Position numbers and translations under genes: made by a program. From Siphonodentalium dalli (taxonomy: Eukaryota; Mollusca; Scaphopoda; Gadilida; Siphonodentaliidae), in the NCBI GenBank assembly GCA_032622095.1, contig CP136068.1, positions 161,035,465 through 161,099,464 on the forward strand: a stretch of DNA of 64,000 bases. The letters are read 5' to 3'. The notes beneath the pieces were generated by a model. The model did no database searches. It was given only the letters and a program-made list of their open reading frames with translations, and had not been told where the DNA came from. The number at the start of each line of letters is the position of its first letter. The first letter of the stretch is position 1. Shown here piece by piece: positions 34,540 through 47,599 of the stretch.

Positions 34540-35852
34540 TGGTGGTGTTAATTACGACGTGACAGATTTTACAATTTCCATCCATATACCGGCAACCGTT
34601 TTGGCAGCCATTTTGGGGGTAATATGTCATGTAAATGTAGTAACCGACGACGGCATGAAATTATCGTACATACAAATTATATCCACCCACGCTACATTAT
34701 TGTGTTTATGCATTTCGAGAAGATGACAAAAAGATGTTTTTGATTAGTTTCGGACTAAACTAATTAAATATTTAGTTAAAAATTGGGACCAGGAGGTGCT
34801 TTGTGTACCGGTTTCACTTAAATGTTCTAGTCGATGGATCGGGATATATATATTACATAAAACTGTAGCAGCTTATCAACGGCCGTTGTGTTAGCTAAGC
34901 AATTTTGGCAAGTAATCGTGCGTTCTTACAAATTTTACAATTCCCACCTATATACCGGCCACCATATTGGCAGCCATCTTGTGTTATTAGGCCAGTTTTT
35001 AAACCAAGACGGAACGAAATTACCGTATACACTAATTATCTCCACCCTTACTCCATTATTTTCATTTTTGCATCCCAGAAGAAGACAAAATGCATTTTTA
35101 GATTATCTTTTTGGGGAAAAAATCTAAAATTTGTTAAAAAATTGAGTCAGGATGTACATTATGCAATATTGTTACTTTAATGCTCGGCTGTGTCGATCGA
35201 AACATATATATTAGACAATACCTTAGCAGTCCATCAACGGCCGTTGTGTTAATTTCGCAATTTAGCACATACTCGTGCGTTCTATGTGCCTTACGCCACA
35301 GCCTGCCGCCTCTCAGCTTTAGGGGGAGGGTTGATTTTTCTGCCTTTGATAAAAAATAATGCGACCAAAATCGATAAGTGATATATTATAACATAGCTAA
35401 TTGGCAGTAGTTTCCCATGGTATAAACTAATTGGGCATAACCATCTTACTTCTGATTTTATAAGAAACTAAAGACAACGCTTTGCGTGAATCGTCATATT
35501 TTTCTCACCCTAAAAATTATTTTACATCACATGACGTCATAACTGTTATTCCGAGATTCAATGGTTACATGTATTATCTTACTCTTGTAATCGCCCCATT
35601 CACAGGTATCAAAAATGGACGAATATCTCATCTCAAAAGGTGTGAATATACTCTCTCAAATATGTCGGCTTTATTGAAAAAATGACCGATTTTATCAACA
35701 GGTGCCTCAATAAAACCACGCGGTGCGAATAAAGTCCCCCTATCTGACAAAGCCAACATACGGATTCCGAAAGTTAAGTGTTCATGCTAACCAAAAATGT
35801 AGGTCTCATAAATTCCCTCTCCAGGCGACACCTATGTCCATATTTGCCTAGA
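34540..35852. repeat. Right inverted arm of the 5.5-kb foldback
   Basis: Partner of 30370-31650. The outermost stretch TCTCCAGGCGACACCTATGT ... ATTTGCCTA is nearly identical in complement to the left end. Confidence 0.7.
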
Positions 35853-37524
35853 CTATTAGCACGCTTTTGTATTATTCAATTAAATGATGTCACACTGACA
35901 GCCTAATGTGACGCAGTATAGTGAGTGAGTTAAGGAGATCACTTTAGCAGCGTCTTCTTGACTGTACATGTGTGTTTCGCCAATTTTTTCGAAATGTATA
36001 TATATAGCACATTCAATGCTTCCAGAGAGCTTTTCCCAAAGGGTTTTTATCTCTGGTTTAACGCAGGTTTATAAGTGTAGAAATTTCTTGGAATATGCGG
36101 GGTTATTTTTGTGTATGTTATATGTAACACTGCATCAGAGTTTAGATTGTTTATAACATAAATTTGTAAGCCACATGGAAGCATGTCTTTTTGCTTAAGT
36201 TATTAATTTGGTTTAGTCGAAACACTTTGAACTGTTTCACGGCTTCCGGTTTGTGTATGACTGTACAGATCTAAATATCAACAAAGACGACGCATGTTAT
36301 CTGCTATATATGTTTTAGTTGTATTTAGTCTAGCATAGAATTTAATAACTTTATTGACGAGAGACTACGCTTGACTAAGCGATCCATGTTACAGTAATGT
36401 TACAGTAATGAGTAATGACCCCAGCACATATTACAGAGTCGACGAATTGGTAATGTAATACGATCATACATGACACGTAGCGGATCAACCGTGATTCAAT
36501 ATTACAATAACGATATGATGACACTAGCTGTAGCTCAACTACAATTACTATGCCACTCAAAGATACCGACGTGCTTGTATCATCACATTAAAATACCAAG
36601 CTTGAAATAATAGAATCAAATATCACAAAGATGATGGATTGTATTACATGTATGTTCATGTATTAAACTAGAGGAGGGGTTACATACATCAACATTGATG
36701 TATATACATGTAATTATACTCTGCTATATTTTAGGTCATCATTATGTATATATACATATATGCTTCCGTGTGTATTCGCATAAGGTACCACTGTACATCT
36801 CCGGAACTGAATCGATGTTGTCTTGGTACGACTTGTTGTTGAAGTATTCGCATACTGCATTATGGTGCGGGATCGATCTCCATTGTTGAATGCAACCTAC
36901 TGAAAATGATAGTTATTGGTAACTTGACACGGGGAACAAGGCGATTGTGTATGTCGAGTGTGTGTCTCGCGCGTACACACACGTACAAGACCGCTTCGCA
37001 ATGCAACAATACGACAAACATCTCAACTGAGTAGCGCAGCTTTTATCGATTGTACATCGGACACCAACTCTGCTAACTTGCTAAGGTATACTTCACACTT
37101 ACATCAGGTAAGATCGCATACGATCGATGGTTTGGCGATAACAATATCAAATCACACATCTCCATCTACATCTATAAGATTTAGAACGACCCGGAATTGT
37201 AGTAATACGGTAGTTGTATACCCGATCAGATGGTTCGGTTTCAGCAAACATGATTCAATGATAGTCACTAATATAACACTAATGACAATAATCAGGTAAC
37301 AAATTAAGAGGCTTCGCATAATTCTAAGAGCGTATCGTACACTTCACACTTATCACCGGTAAGATCGCATGCGATCGATCGTTTATGAATAATAATATAG
37401 TCTCCAAATTTGTCCATCTATTAGATTTGAAAAGAACTGGCATTGTTATAATATGAATCATACGTGACACGTAGTGGAGCAACCACACATGCTGTATCCC
37501 GAATTTGCTTTTCATCACCAACGC
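35853..37524. other. Stretch with short local repeats only
   Basis: TACACTTCACACTTA(T/C)ATCA-like phrases followed by GGTAAGATCGCAT(A/G)CGATCGAT occur at 37088 and 37338. CATA(C)GTGACACGTAG(C/T)GGA(T/G)CAACC occurs at 36468 and 37450. No gene was seen. Confidence 0.4.
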
Positions 37525-39232
37525 AGGTCCCGTCATAAAATAATTAATGCTGCACCAGCACAGCTGCCGTCATGAAATGGTTAATGCTGCACCAATGCAG
37601 CTCCCACCATGGAAGGGTTAATGCTGGACCAACACAGCTACCCGTCATGAAAGGGTTAATGCTGCACCAGCACAGATCCTATCATAAAATAGTTAATGCT
37701 ACACCAACGCAGCTCCCGTCATGAAATAATTAATGCTGCACCAGCGCAACTCCCGTCATGAATGAGTTAATGCTGCACCAACGCAGCTCCCGTCATTAAA
37801 TAATTAATGCTGCACCAGCACAGCTCCCGTCATGAAATAAGTAATGCTGCACCAGCGCATCTCCCGTCATGAAATGGTTAATACTGCACCAACACAACTC
37901 CCGTCATAAAAAGGTTAATGCTGCACCATCACAGCTCCCGTCATGAAAGAATTAATGCTGCCCAACGCAGCTCCCGCCATGAAAGAATTAATGCTGCCCC
38001 AACGCAGCTCCCGTCATGAAAGAATTAATGCTGCACCAGCACAGCTCCCGTCACCAAAGGGTTAACGCTGCACCAACGCAGCTCCCATCATGAAAGGGTT
38101 AATGCTGCACCAACGCAGCTCCCATCATCAAATAACTAATGCTGCACCAACGCAGCTCCCGTCATGAAATAGTTAATGCTGCACCAACGCAGCTCCCATT
38201 ATCAAATAATTAACGCTGCAACAACGCAGCTCCTGTCATGAAATGTATTAATACTGCACCAGCGCAGCTCCCGTCATGAAAGAGTTAATGCTGCACCAAT
38301 GCAGCTCCCATCATCAAATAATTAATGTTGCATCAACGCAGCTCCCGCCATGAAATAATTAATGCTGCACCAGCGCAGCTCCCGTCATGAAATAGTTTAT
38401 GCTGCACCAACGCAGCTCCCGTCATCAAATAATTAATGATGCACCAACGCAGCTCCCGTCATGAAATAATTAATGCTGCACCAGCTCAGCTCCCGTCATG
38501 AAAGAGTTAATGCTGCACCAACGCAGATCCCGTCATCAAATAATTAATGCTGCACCAGCGCAGCTCCCGTCATGAGAGAGTTAATGCTGTTCCAACGTAG
38601 CTCCCTTCATCAAATAATTAATGCTGCACCACGTAGCTCCCGTCATGAAAGAGTTAATGCTGCACCAACGCAGCTCCCGTCATGAATGGGTTAATGCTGC
38701 ACCAACGCAGCTCCCGTCATGAAATAATTAATGCTGCACCAGCGCAGCTCCCGCCATGAAATAATTAATGCTGCACCAGCGCAGCTCCCGCCATGAAATA
38801 GTTAATGCTGCACCAACGCGGGCTCCCATCATCAAATAATTAATGCTGCACCAACGCAGCTCCCTTCATGAAATAATTAATGCTGCACCAGCGCAGCTCC
38901 CGTCATGAAAGAGTTAATGCTGCACTAACGCAGCTCCCATCATCAAATATTTAATGCTGCACCAACGCAGCTCCCTTCATGAAATAACTAATGCTGCAAC
39001 AACGCAACTGCCGTCATGGTTCCACCATGGAAGGGTTAATGCTGGACCAGCACAGCTACCCGTCATGAAAGGGTTAATGCTGCACCAGCACAGATCCCAT
39101 CATAAAATAGTTAATGCTGCACCAACGCAGCTCCCGTCATGAAATAATTAATGCTGCACCAGCGCAGCTCCCGTAATAAAAACATTAATGCTGCACTAGC
39201 GCGTCTCCCATCGTGAAAGGGTTAATGTTGCA
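37525..39232. repeat. 37-bp satellite array, about 46 copies
   Basis: The consensus unit is CTCCCGTCATGAAATAATTA followed by ATGCTGCACCAACGCAG. Units vary at AATAATTAA/AGGGTTAA/AGAGTTAA and CAACGC/CAGCGC/CAGCAC. Variants alternate in higher-order patterns in places, for example AATAATTAA units with CAGCGC and AGAGTTAA units with CAACGC. The unit equals the terminal sequence of hairpin MITE family H1 (see 8753 and 17566). Confidence 0.95.
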
Positions 39233-40280
39233 CATACGAAGCCAACATGACGTAAATGACGTCATGAGCCGTGGCATTTCATCTCGTTGTTCCACTTCCG
39301 ATTCCGCAATTTTAAACAGTTGCTAATCGGAAGTCACGTGTCAATTTCGCTAAATAGCATACACTCTTTCCTGAAAATCGTTCCATCGTATAGAAATATA
39401 TATAGAAAAATTATATGACGTCATCATTCACACACGCCTTAGGTATAAACACCCACCGGGGTGGTTGCTAATAGGGCATTTATATCCCCAATCTGATTCG
39501 GTTTCACCAATGATGAGTCCATGAACGTAACAACAGTTGAAATCTGTTTTATTATATGTATAAGTATGTTTTTTTCTTTCTTCGTCGTTGATCCACACTG
39601 GTTTTTCTGCGCAAATCGAGTGTGTGTAATGCCTTTATTTCGGTATTCTACAATAATTATTTGCAACATTACACATTGTTCTACTTCCTAGCGAACTAAA
39701 TACAACGCGTTTTACATAAAATCATTTTCAACAAAACATTTCTCTTGATTATCGGGGGAACAATAATTTATTTAACATGGCATAAATTCCATTGTGTATT
39801 GAATCTAAACAGTTATTGAGATATGACAATGGATTAGCATGCATTTTATTATTTGATTATGCCACTTTCCTGCTGGTTGTTTTATTTACCAATGGCTACT
39901 AGAATAGTTAACAGTTTCACACCGGAATCCAATCACTAAATAGCTTATTGTATTAGCTCTATGAGACGACGCTTCATTTGTTTCACATATGTTGATATAA
40001 CACCATACCCCCAGATATTATAAACACAAATAAAGCAGCCATAATGTGTAATATAATCTGCCCTTTTCGAAAACAAGTTCTATTTTACATAAATTCTTTA
40101 TACCCGAAAATTACTTTTTAATATTTTGCATGCAATAAGATAATCGCAAATGCGGTTATAAATTCCAACTAGTGGACAGTATTAAATATTTTATCGATTC
40201 TACACAATTTCAAAATTAAATGTTTACAACGATCTTGAGTACATCCATTTAGAAATATCAGTAATGTTTGGCAAAGTAGG
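39233..40280. other. Stretch with nothing recognised
   Basis: AT-rich sequence between the satellite and the next TIR element. GACGTCAT occurs twice near 39250-39265. Positions 40274-40280 are the left target duplication of the element that follows. Confidence 0.4.
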
Positions 40281-41875
40281 CAGGGGGGGGGGGGGGGGGT
40301 CGGAAAAAAAATTCCAGGCACGTATGATCATTTTTATGTTTTCGGGCCTCGGGGGACCCACCCACCCAATTTCTTCCGTTTCCGGCCTTTTTTTCCAGGA
40401 AATTTTGGACACCCACCCTTTTTTTCCAGTTCAGAAATATTTTTCCGGGCAGTTTTGGACACCCACCCCCCTAAATTTGAGAAAATTATCAATTGACCAA
40501 CCAAATAGCTGATTATCCCTGGTTATCATAGTTTTTTGCGCGAGATTTTAATAGAACAGTGCATAATGAAGATAACGATACTATTTGAATTTATCATATA
40601 AGTGTCATTAATCAAGAAATGTGTCAACATAATCACATTTCTAGGGATAGGCAGAGTGCCAAAGTTTTTATTAAAATATTTATTTTATTTATTCATTTTC
40701 ATAAGTATAGTCACATGATCTAGTCACATAATCACATTTGAGTATTCTACAGACTACATGGTGCAACACATTTCAGATTATTTGATATTTTGATATTTGC
40801 TATGTGATATATTGCTTGAACCAAATTGTTTATCAAAACATGTGGAAATACAACTATTCATCCCAGTTTGAAGAATAATGCTAATACCAAACATAACCAT
40901 GATATACCAATGGCAGCTGGTAGCCACTGCCTGAAGTAATAGGCTTCGTAATAATTGGGAATAACATATGGATGGATAGCCCAATCTCACTTCTTTTTTG
41001 CTCACGATATCAGTGACGATAAAAATTTTGTTACTGTGATTAACATTGCAAGCTGATCCACATTAACTTGCAAAACAATTTGAAATTGTTCAAGCTGGCC
41101 TAGCTGGCCTTCAATTTATATGTTAAGATTTTATGTTTTACGTTGTCAAAAGTCTATTTTATTCCATTATTTATTATATCTTTATTTACATGTCCCATAT
41201 GGTCAAGTGTGCTTTCATTTTATCGCTTATTTTTAGCTGAGTTCTGCATAGTTATTCTTATTTTGTTGTATCAGTAGATGGAACCCTGATTAAATTTTAT
41301 TTTTCCAATAGCGCAGTTGCTTGTTCTATCAAGTTGAATTTGGGTTATTGTTGGTCATTGTGCAACTGATCCAACTTCTGATAACCTCTATATATAGTAT
41401 ACCATTGCTATTAACTATATATGACCTGTTTCTGTTCAAAACACATCAAAATAAGACTCAATAGCAGAAATGGAGAAAAACAATTGGCACATGGACAAAT
41501 CTGCTTTTCGGACCCGAGAGACTGGTATATAACTCACATCTGTTTATAGACAATTAGCGTAATTAAATACACAATTACCGTCGTACTTCGAATCCAACTC
41601 GACTCATGATCCATTTCGGAATTCGCGTAGCAAAACGTACTGTAAAGTCTTCGTACAAAAAAAAAAAAAAATTGTTTAGTGTAATCTCGATTTCCCCATT
41701 GCACCGGAGACATGTATATAGTATGTGTATATATCTTCATATCCTTTTGTAAATATCACTCTGTATTTCTCAATATTCATTTGTAATCATGAGAATAAAG
41801 TATCAATCAATCAGAGACACCCACCGACACCATCATACGTGCCTGGACAAAATTTCCGACCCCCCCCCCTCCCTG
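40281..41875. mobile_element. 1.6-kb TIR element with 7-bp target duplication
   Basis: The left end is CAGGG plus a long G run and TCGGAAAAAAAATTCC, followed by AGGCACGTATGAT. The right end is ATCATACGTGCCTGG, then AAAATTTCCGAC and a C run ending CCCTG. The flanks carry AAGTAGG on both sides (40274-40280 and 41876-41882). The interior has no transposase. A related, shorter element with the same ends is at 51656-52198. CAGGG ends with duplications of this size suggest a hAT-like or related DNA transposon, non-autonomous. Confidence 0.85.
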
Positions 41876-41944
41876 AAGTAGGTGGGAAAAAAAAGAATTT
41901 TGACGTTTGGAGAAACCTGCTGTTGACCTTTGAGTTGGTGTTAT

Positions 41945-42212
41945 TCGTTCACACGGCACACGGATAAGATACGTGTTAACACCTCATATTTTTCTTCTCG
42001 TTGTCGCCTATGACTGTGAGCGTAAGAGACGTGTTAACACCTTCTCATATTTGTTCTCGTTGTCGCCTATGACTGTGAGCGCAAGAGACGTGTTAACACC
42101 TTCTAATATTTGTTCTCGTTTTCGCGTATGACTGTGAGCGTAAGAGACGTGTTAACACCTTCCCGTATGTTGTTCTCGTTGTCGCGTATGACTGCGAGTG
42201 TGAGACGCTATA
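41945..42212. repeat. ~61-bp minisatellite, four units
   Basis: Each unit reads GACGTGTTAACACCTTCTCA, then TATTTGTTCTCGTTGTCGC and CTATGACTGTGAGCGTAAGA, with a few changes between units. Confidence 0.92.
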
Positions 42213-43555
42213 ACGCTTTGATAATTCTCGGGGAGTATATACATGTATCTATATTATATATATGTCTACTATCCAATTACAAATAAGAACAGATAATAGT
42301 TATATATTATGAGTAACTTGGCTCGATGGTCTCCGATTTGTGTCCACTTTCGAATGTACAACTACCCCCCTTTACATATTTCGTGTACATAACATGTCCA
42401 ACTCTGGGAAAATCATTTTGATTGAAAGTATAATAATATTCGAATCTTGGTCTAAAGTGACTATATGTATCACTAGAGGAACAATTTCAGCATTTTTTCA
42501 CTTAGTAATCCAAATATACCTGCCGTTGATTCAAGCATGCCAATTCAAACTATCGAACACTGTGAACAAAGTAGTTGGTAAGACTCCAGAACCTAACCCC
42601 AACACCCCCATTTCGCTTAGACACCGGAACCTAACCCATAACACCCCCATTTCGCTACACCCATGCCCTTGATCGTCTGAACATTAATGTTAGAGGCGGG
42701 TTCGTGTAAATCGGTGACCGAATTTGGTATACACGTTAGTGCTATTTTTTTTGTAACATTATGCCGTACTTTAATCTCTTGCATACTTGTACGTGTATCA
42801 TCTCGTAGAATTTCGTTTTTAGCATTACTTTTGGTGTCGTATTTTGGTTTAAACAATATTTAATTTGAACTAATACAGAACATATATAATTACATACAAT
42901 AAATACAAAACATATAAAAAATTTTAGTGTTCAAAAGAGGATTGGGCAACAAGCTTGTGGGCTTTTGTTAAGTCATATCCTCAGGAAATAAATGTTACCC
43001 CAATAGATACCATTGGGGTATAGCAGACGGGTTTGGTTCTGTGTGGTCCGAATAATAAAGTTTAGGTGAAGGGATAGGAAAGAGAAAGGGAGTGCAGGCG
43101 GTGGTTGAAAATGGGTCGGTGAACTTACTATTAACAGTAGGATAAGATATATCACGGATAAATAAGTGAGGATTGTATCGTTTTAAATTGATCACCATTT
43201 ATTGTCACAAGCCAGTGAAAAGTCTTAATGCAAATAAATTTGTCGTATGTTGATAAGGTAATATCCGTATTCAATATCATGCATGCGTGTACGTGACTAC
43301 GTGAACACGTATTATTTCGTAGATGTTTATCATATGGTTACAATGCATTAGTCACACACATACGGTATCAACTTTTTAGCTATCAGAAAGGACCGCGCTT
43401 TGTCCGCATGCATTTAGTACTACTTCTTATTCACACAACAAGTCAGTACGATACGCTTCAACTCTTTACTATGCAGTTTCAATGTGAAGTGAACATGTGT
43501 AGATACTGATTGGGTGAGTTTACCCGCGTTATAATCTGAGCAGTACCTTACTCGT
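42213..43555. other. Stretch with nothing recognised
   Basis: A duplicated phrase (GGAACCTAACCC(C/A)(A/T)AACACCCCCATTTCGCT) at 42588-42655 is the only structure noticed. Confidence 0.4.
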
Positions 43556-43690
43556 ATTTAATTGTAACTTAGTCAAAGTTACTAAGAAACTTAGTCAGAG
43601 TGACTAAGAGCAGTTAGTCAAAATTACTTAAGCTTAGGTTAATCTAGTATACCTTAGTCAAAGTGACTACGATCACTTGGTTACAACGAT
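43556..43690. repeat. Block of CTTAGTCAAAGTGACTAAG motifs
   Basis: The half-sites TTAGTCA and TGACTAAG recur about nine times in 130 bases in both orientations, forming short stems. This is the same architecture as the other motif blocks in the window. Confidence 0.65.
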
Positions 43691-45288
43691 TAAGCAGTAC
43701 GTACGAGAGGGATTACTAGTCTTGGGTAAGGTGCCCTTGCATAGTAACATATTACATGTCAAATATTGGTTAATCATAAAAAAACTGATTGACACACGGG
43801 GCGGCTTGAAGAAAGGGGGTAACCGGGGCAACATCGGTGAGAGTTCAATAAGATAAAGTAATAGAGTTAATGCCAAATTCAATTTATAAAATCGATAAAA
43901 CAAGGCAACGCAACAATTCATTTATATAGAAATATAAGCACCATTGATGCTAGGCATACCCGTTTGACCACCCATATACCACAGCTAGGGACTAACTTAC
44001 ATTAACTTACATATAGTGCATGCCATACAAACAAATCGGGAAGTAACGACTGGCCCACTGCATTTTCATATTTTCTTACAAATAGCTAAAACATGTAATT
44101 TGGTCCTACCATGCATTATCTCAAATATGGTAACATTTCACTTGCCAGACTTGCATTGTATGAATCTTCATGTTAGTACCAAATGTATTGAAATCTGGAT
44201 AATTAAAGTCTTAGTCTTACAAGTCAGCTCAATGTAGCTCACTTCCACAGTTTATTCAGAGATACCCGTTTTAGATCATTGATTGAATGATTAGTGTGTA
44301 TTGTCACTTTCAACATCTAAGGCTATAATAATCGTGACAATAAAGAAACCGTGAACTTGTTGCTTCTCTCACTTTTAGATAACTTTTACTCCCGGCAATG
44401 ACTACCGGTGCCATATTCTTACTCCATGACGTAACATATCCCTGTATTACTGAACCATACACATATTATGTCACGTTCCAAGGGGGCACAACGGCCGTAC
44501 CGATTTAGAATACGATCACAAACGTAACTGTGATTTACGATTAATTTTTTAATTTGCCACAGACCTACAAATGTAGTAACTGCATATATATTGAGATACG
44601 AGTAATACTAATGTTGACCAAATTAAAACAAACGATCGGGTCTATCATTTTGAGACATAAAGGAACAAATCTAGCACAGTTATAACTCGATTTGATGTAT
44701 TAGTTAAACATTCGAATTCCGTAATAACTGGCCGATGAATCATACGACAAAAAACATACATTTACATTTTAAAACAATTTTTAAATTATATATTTCTTCT
44801 TCCTCTTCTTCTTTCTTCTTCTGGTGGCTTTGCAGAAGCAAATTTAAATACGAGTAGTGTACATAAGGAGTAAACCCACCACACTTAGCTTCTTTTACAG
44901 CCGAAGAACACAGAATGTGGAAGCGGCGAGATACACCTCCCAAAGAAAAAGGACCCTCCCACGTGCATGAGTATGTTTATTAATAAACGGTCAGATGTAC
45001 TAAAGATGTCCTTTATTTGTTTTGTCCGTCCTACGATCTATTAATATAAAAATTAGTTAACTTGCGGTCGCATATACTCCATTATTTATTCTATATCAGT
45101 CGGTTTTACATATTTATTACAATACAAATATATTCAGTCCTTCATTTACGTGATGTTCGGCTTATACTTAAAAATTAGTATCCTTAATTAATCCCAACGT
45201 ATTTGAACGTATATAACGTATTTTTTATTTAAATAGCGGAGAATTGTTTGAAACAGTTTATAACATTTTTCACATCAGCTTATAAACG
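43691..45288. other. Stretch with nothing recognised
   Basis: AT-rich. A CTT/TTC microsatellite occurs at 44786-44820. No gene was seen. Confidence 0.4.
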
Positions 45289-45414
45289 GTGTTAGTCCTA
45301 TGCCGCTATTACTTTGTTGCTATTACTATTCAATCGAACATCGAGTAGCACGTGTTAGCCCTATCCCGCTATTACTTTGTTACTATTACTATTCAATCGA
45401 ACATCGAGTATGAC
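45289..45414. repeat. 63-bp tandem duplication
   Basis: Two units, each beginning GTGTTAG(T/C)CCTAT and containing ATTCAATCGAACATCGAGTA, with about five differences. Confidence 0.9.
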
Positions 45415-45542
45415 GTGTTATTCGGATTAAACACCATTTATATACATAATCGTGAACCCCGATTAGATATTGTTTTATATTTATTCTCATGTGACTATCT
45501 AAGACAATCCATGCCTATTATCGATAGTTTCGTCAACAACAC

Positions 45543-46164
45543 CACCTGATACAGACCAATGTTACTCTGTAGTAATACAAAACTATTAGTTAAAATTCCT
45601 CAGTGATATAGGGTATGTAGCATGCCACGCCAGCCGCTGAGGCATGCCACATGTTCTTTGACAAGCTAAAATCGTAACATTGCCACAGGGTAATAACTCT
45701 ATAAAGAATGTATATTTACGAAATAACGGCGATTTGTATTAGAAATAACAACACCACAATAGATCAACTGTGGTGAAATATAAGTAAAATTCTTCTCTTG
45801 GGTGGGTGGGCTTCCTTGGAGGTTTGGGGTACGCTCTTTAAAAAACTTCTCCAAATATGCCCGTTATTTCGTCAAAAACACTTCTTCAAATATCTCCGTT
45901 ATTTAGTTAATAAAAATAATTTCTTATTTCATAATTCGCGCTATTTCGTCATTTCGATGCATTTTTTATTCCGCAATTTCGCTGTATTTTCCTATTTCGC
46001 TTTTTCGTGGTATTTCATATTTCGATAATTCGCTATATTTGACATATTATGGGATATTGGCATGCCTCAACGGCTGGCGTGGCATGCCACATACCCTTTA
46101 TCACTGAGGAATTTTAACTAATAGTTTTGTATTACTACAGAGTAACATTGGTCTGTATCAGGTG
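45543..46164. mobile_element. 622-bp foldback element with 7-bp target duplication
   Basis: The ends are CACCTGATACAGACCAATGT and ACATTGGTCTGTATCAGGTG, with ~110-bp arms running through AAAATTCCTCAGTGATA to GCATGCCACGCCAGCC. It is flanked by ACAACAC on both sides (45536-45542 and 46165-46171). The middle holds repeated TATTTCG/CGNTATTTCG phrases and no gene. The arms are nearly identical, which points to recent activity or gene conversion. Confidence 0.9.
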
Positions 46165-46171
46165 ACAACAC

Positions 46172-47485
46172 GACAGTGTGCTTCCTATATTTAGCACACC
46201 CAATGTCGCGTGGGAATCCAGAAATTTATATTTAGCATGCCCACGATTCCGGGGAGTTAATTGGAAAGTCAGCTCCGCCTCACTGCAAAGGATCTTCATT
46301 TTGTTTTGTCCGAAATCAATTTATAATCGACAACTAGATTATTTATGTTATTTGTGATGTTTACATGTTTGGTGTGACGATGTAACATATATTTTCCTCA
46401 GCTGATCCAAATCTCGCTTTGATATTTCTGTCTATGTCCTAAGTTCGCACTACTATTACTAAGTTTTCTAAGCGCATCTTCAGTTTGTTTTCGGTAAAAA
46501 CAAGTATTGTTTTGATTTAATACAATTTCTAACAACGACGCCTGCTTTCCATTGCTTTCGACAATGTCAAAATGGCAACAATGACTCATGAAGATTTGAG
46601 ATTTGCACAGTTAGAAGCAAGACAGTTTATTGAAGTAAATTTTAGCAGCAAATAAAAAAAGACAACGTTTTCTACAATGAAATGGAAACACATAAATGTG
46701 GGATCTGAGACAGAATGAAGAACGTTCGACTATGCCACAATAGTTGTTCTCGGAATAGTCCTCCCCTCGCACCACCATGTTGGCATTGTCACCTCCAAAC
46801 CGTGCAATATTTATTTATCCCACCGGGTTGTCATTTATAACAAGATTGGTTTGCCTTTATGACTACATGTTATAATGACTACACTCAATAAAGCAACATG
46901 TAGTCGAAAACATGTTGATGGATCTTCAGCAGTCTTGTTATTGGTAAACCCCTTTTGGTACCACCAAAGCGCCAACCATGATATCCTTGTCTACGATCCC
47001 ATATCTAGACATCAAAAACACTAAGCATAACTGTTAGCACAACTGTACCTCCTCCCAAAACTGAAGCAGAACTATTGGGTGGGAGGGTGTATGCGCACAA
47101 TACTTGTCGACCGGTTCGGATGAACGTTTCACTTGAAGAGAGGTAAATACCCCATGACCTGACGCCAGACGGAATAGTTACTGAACTGGCCAGATATGGA
47201 CTGCATTGTACTGTCATAGCTATGTATAGTAATAACTAGTTTACTGTTCAAATTCAAACTGGCGGGATAAATATTTCCTCAACACATACGCACACACAAA
47301 TATCAAAGTAGTTACATATGGGTATATCATTTGTGATTATTTGGATAAGGTGTGCCATCCGTTGTCGTTTATTCAGTTAAGAAGCTGACAAAACTTGCTC
47401 AGATGCACGAATCTGGTTACCTAGCCTCCTTAGTTTGTTCAAAGACATCACTCTATATAAGTTTGGTCTTTGGTTTCCATTCCAG
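46172..47485 (+). other. Upstream of the gene B EGF exon
   Basis: A short + frame at 46573-46653 starts with two in-frame ATGs, reads MATMTHEDLRFAQLEARQF and is followed by the donor-like GAA|GTAAAT. It might be a small first exon, but I have no supporting homology. Around 47340-47360 a short remnant of R1 (GTTGTCGTTTATTCAGTTAAG) is seen. Otherwise nothing. Confidence 0.25.
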
Positions 47486-47599
47486 AGACGGACGAATGTC
47501 TATTTAATCCGTGCCACAACGGAGAGACATGCATGGACGGAACCAATGGATACAACTGCACATGTGTCGCTGGATACATTGGAAACCACTGTGAGAATG
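47486..47599 (+). CDS. EGF-like domain exon of EGF-CTLD gene B
   Basis: The acceptor TTTCCATTCCAG ends at 47485. The donor is AATG|GTGAGT at 47599/47600. Both introns are phase 1 and the exon is 114 nt, like 1650-1763. The cysteines appear as [18 protein letters not shown] and GNHC, with D-E-C at the start and a conserved Y-N before cysteine 4. This is an extracellular calcium-binding-type EGF module. The next exon is at 48996, only 1.4 kb away, compared with 13.4 kb in gene A. The difference comes largely from repeats in gene A's intron. An upstream exon is required; the PAN-like exon at 24784 is the only candidate I see. Confidence 0.87.

Larger units (their letters stand above)
30370..35852. 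mobile_element. 5.5-kb foldback element with ~1.3-kb inverted arms
   Basis: The left arm at 30370-31650 and the right arm at 34540-35852 are inverted copies. They begin (from outside) CAGGCAAATATGGACATAGG or TAGGCAAATATGGACATAGG and continue through GTGTCGCCT and ACGGATTCCG/CGGAATCCGT. They then share TGTAACCATTGAATCTCGGA and AACACAACGGCCGTTGA. Within each arm a ~350-bp subunit is repeated twice, marked by GCCATNTTGGCAGCC and by a lysine-codon-like A-rich stretch. The central 2.9 kb has no recognised protein. I could not fix a target-site duplication. It could be a non-autonomous giant foldback, or two converging elements. Confidence 0.7.

Noticed and set aside
37525-39232. CRISPR-like array (regular ~37-bp period)
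   Set aside because: The units are contiguous with no unique spacers, in a eukaryotic repeat context. It is a satellite.
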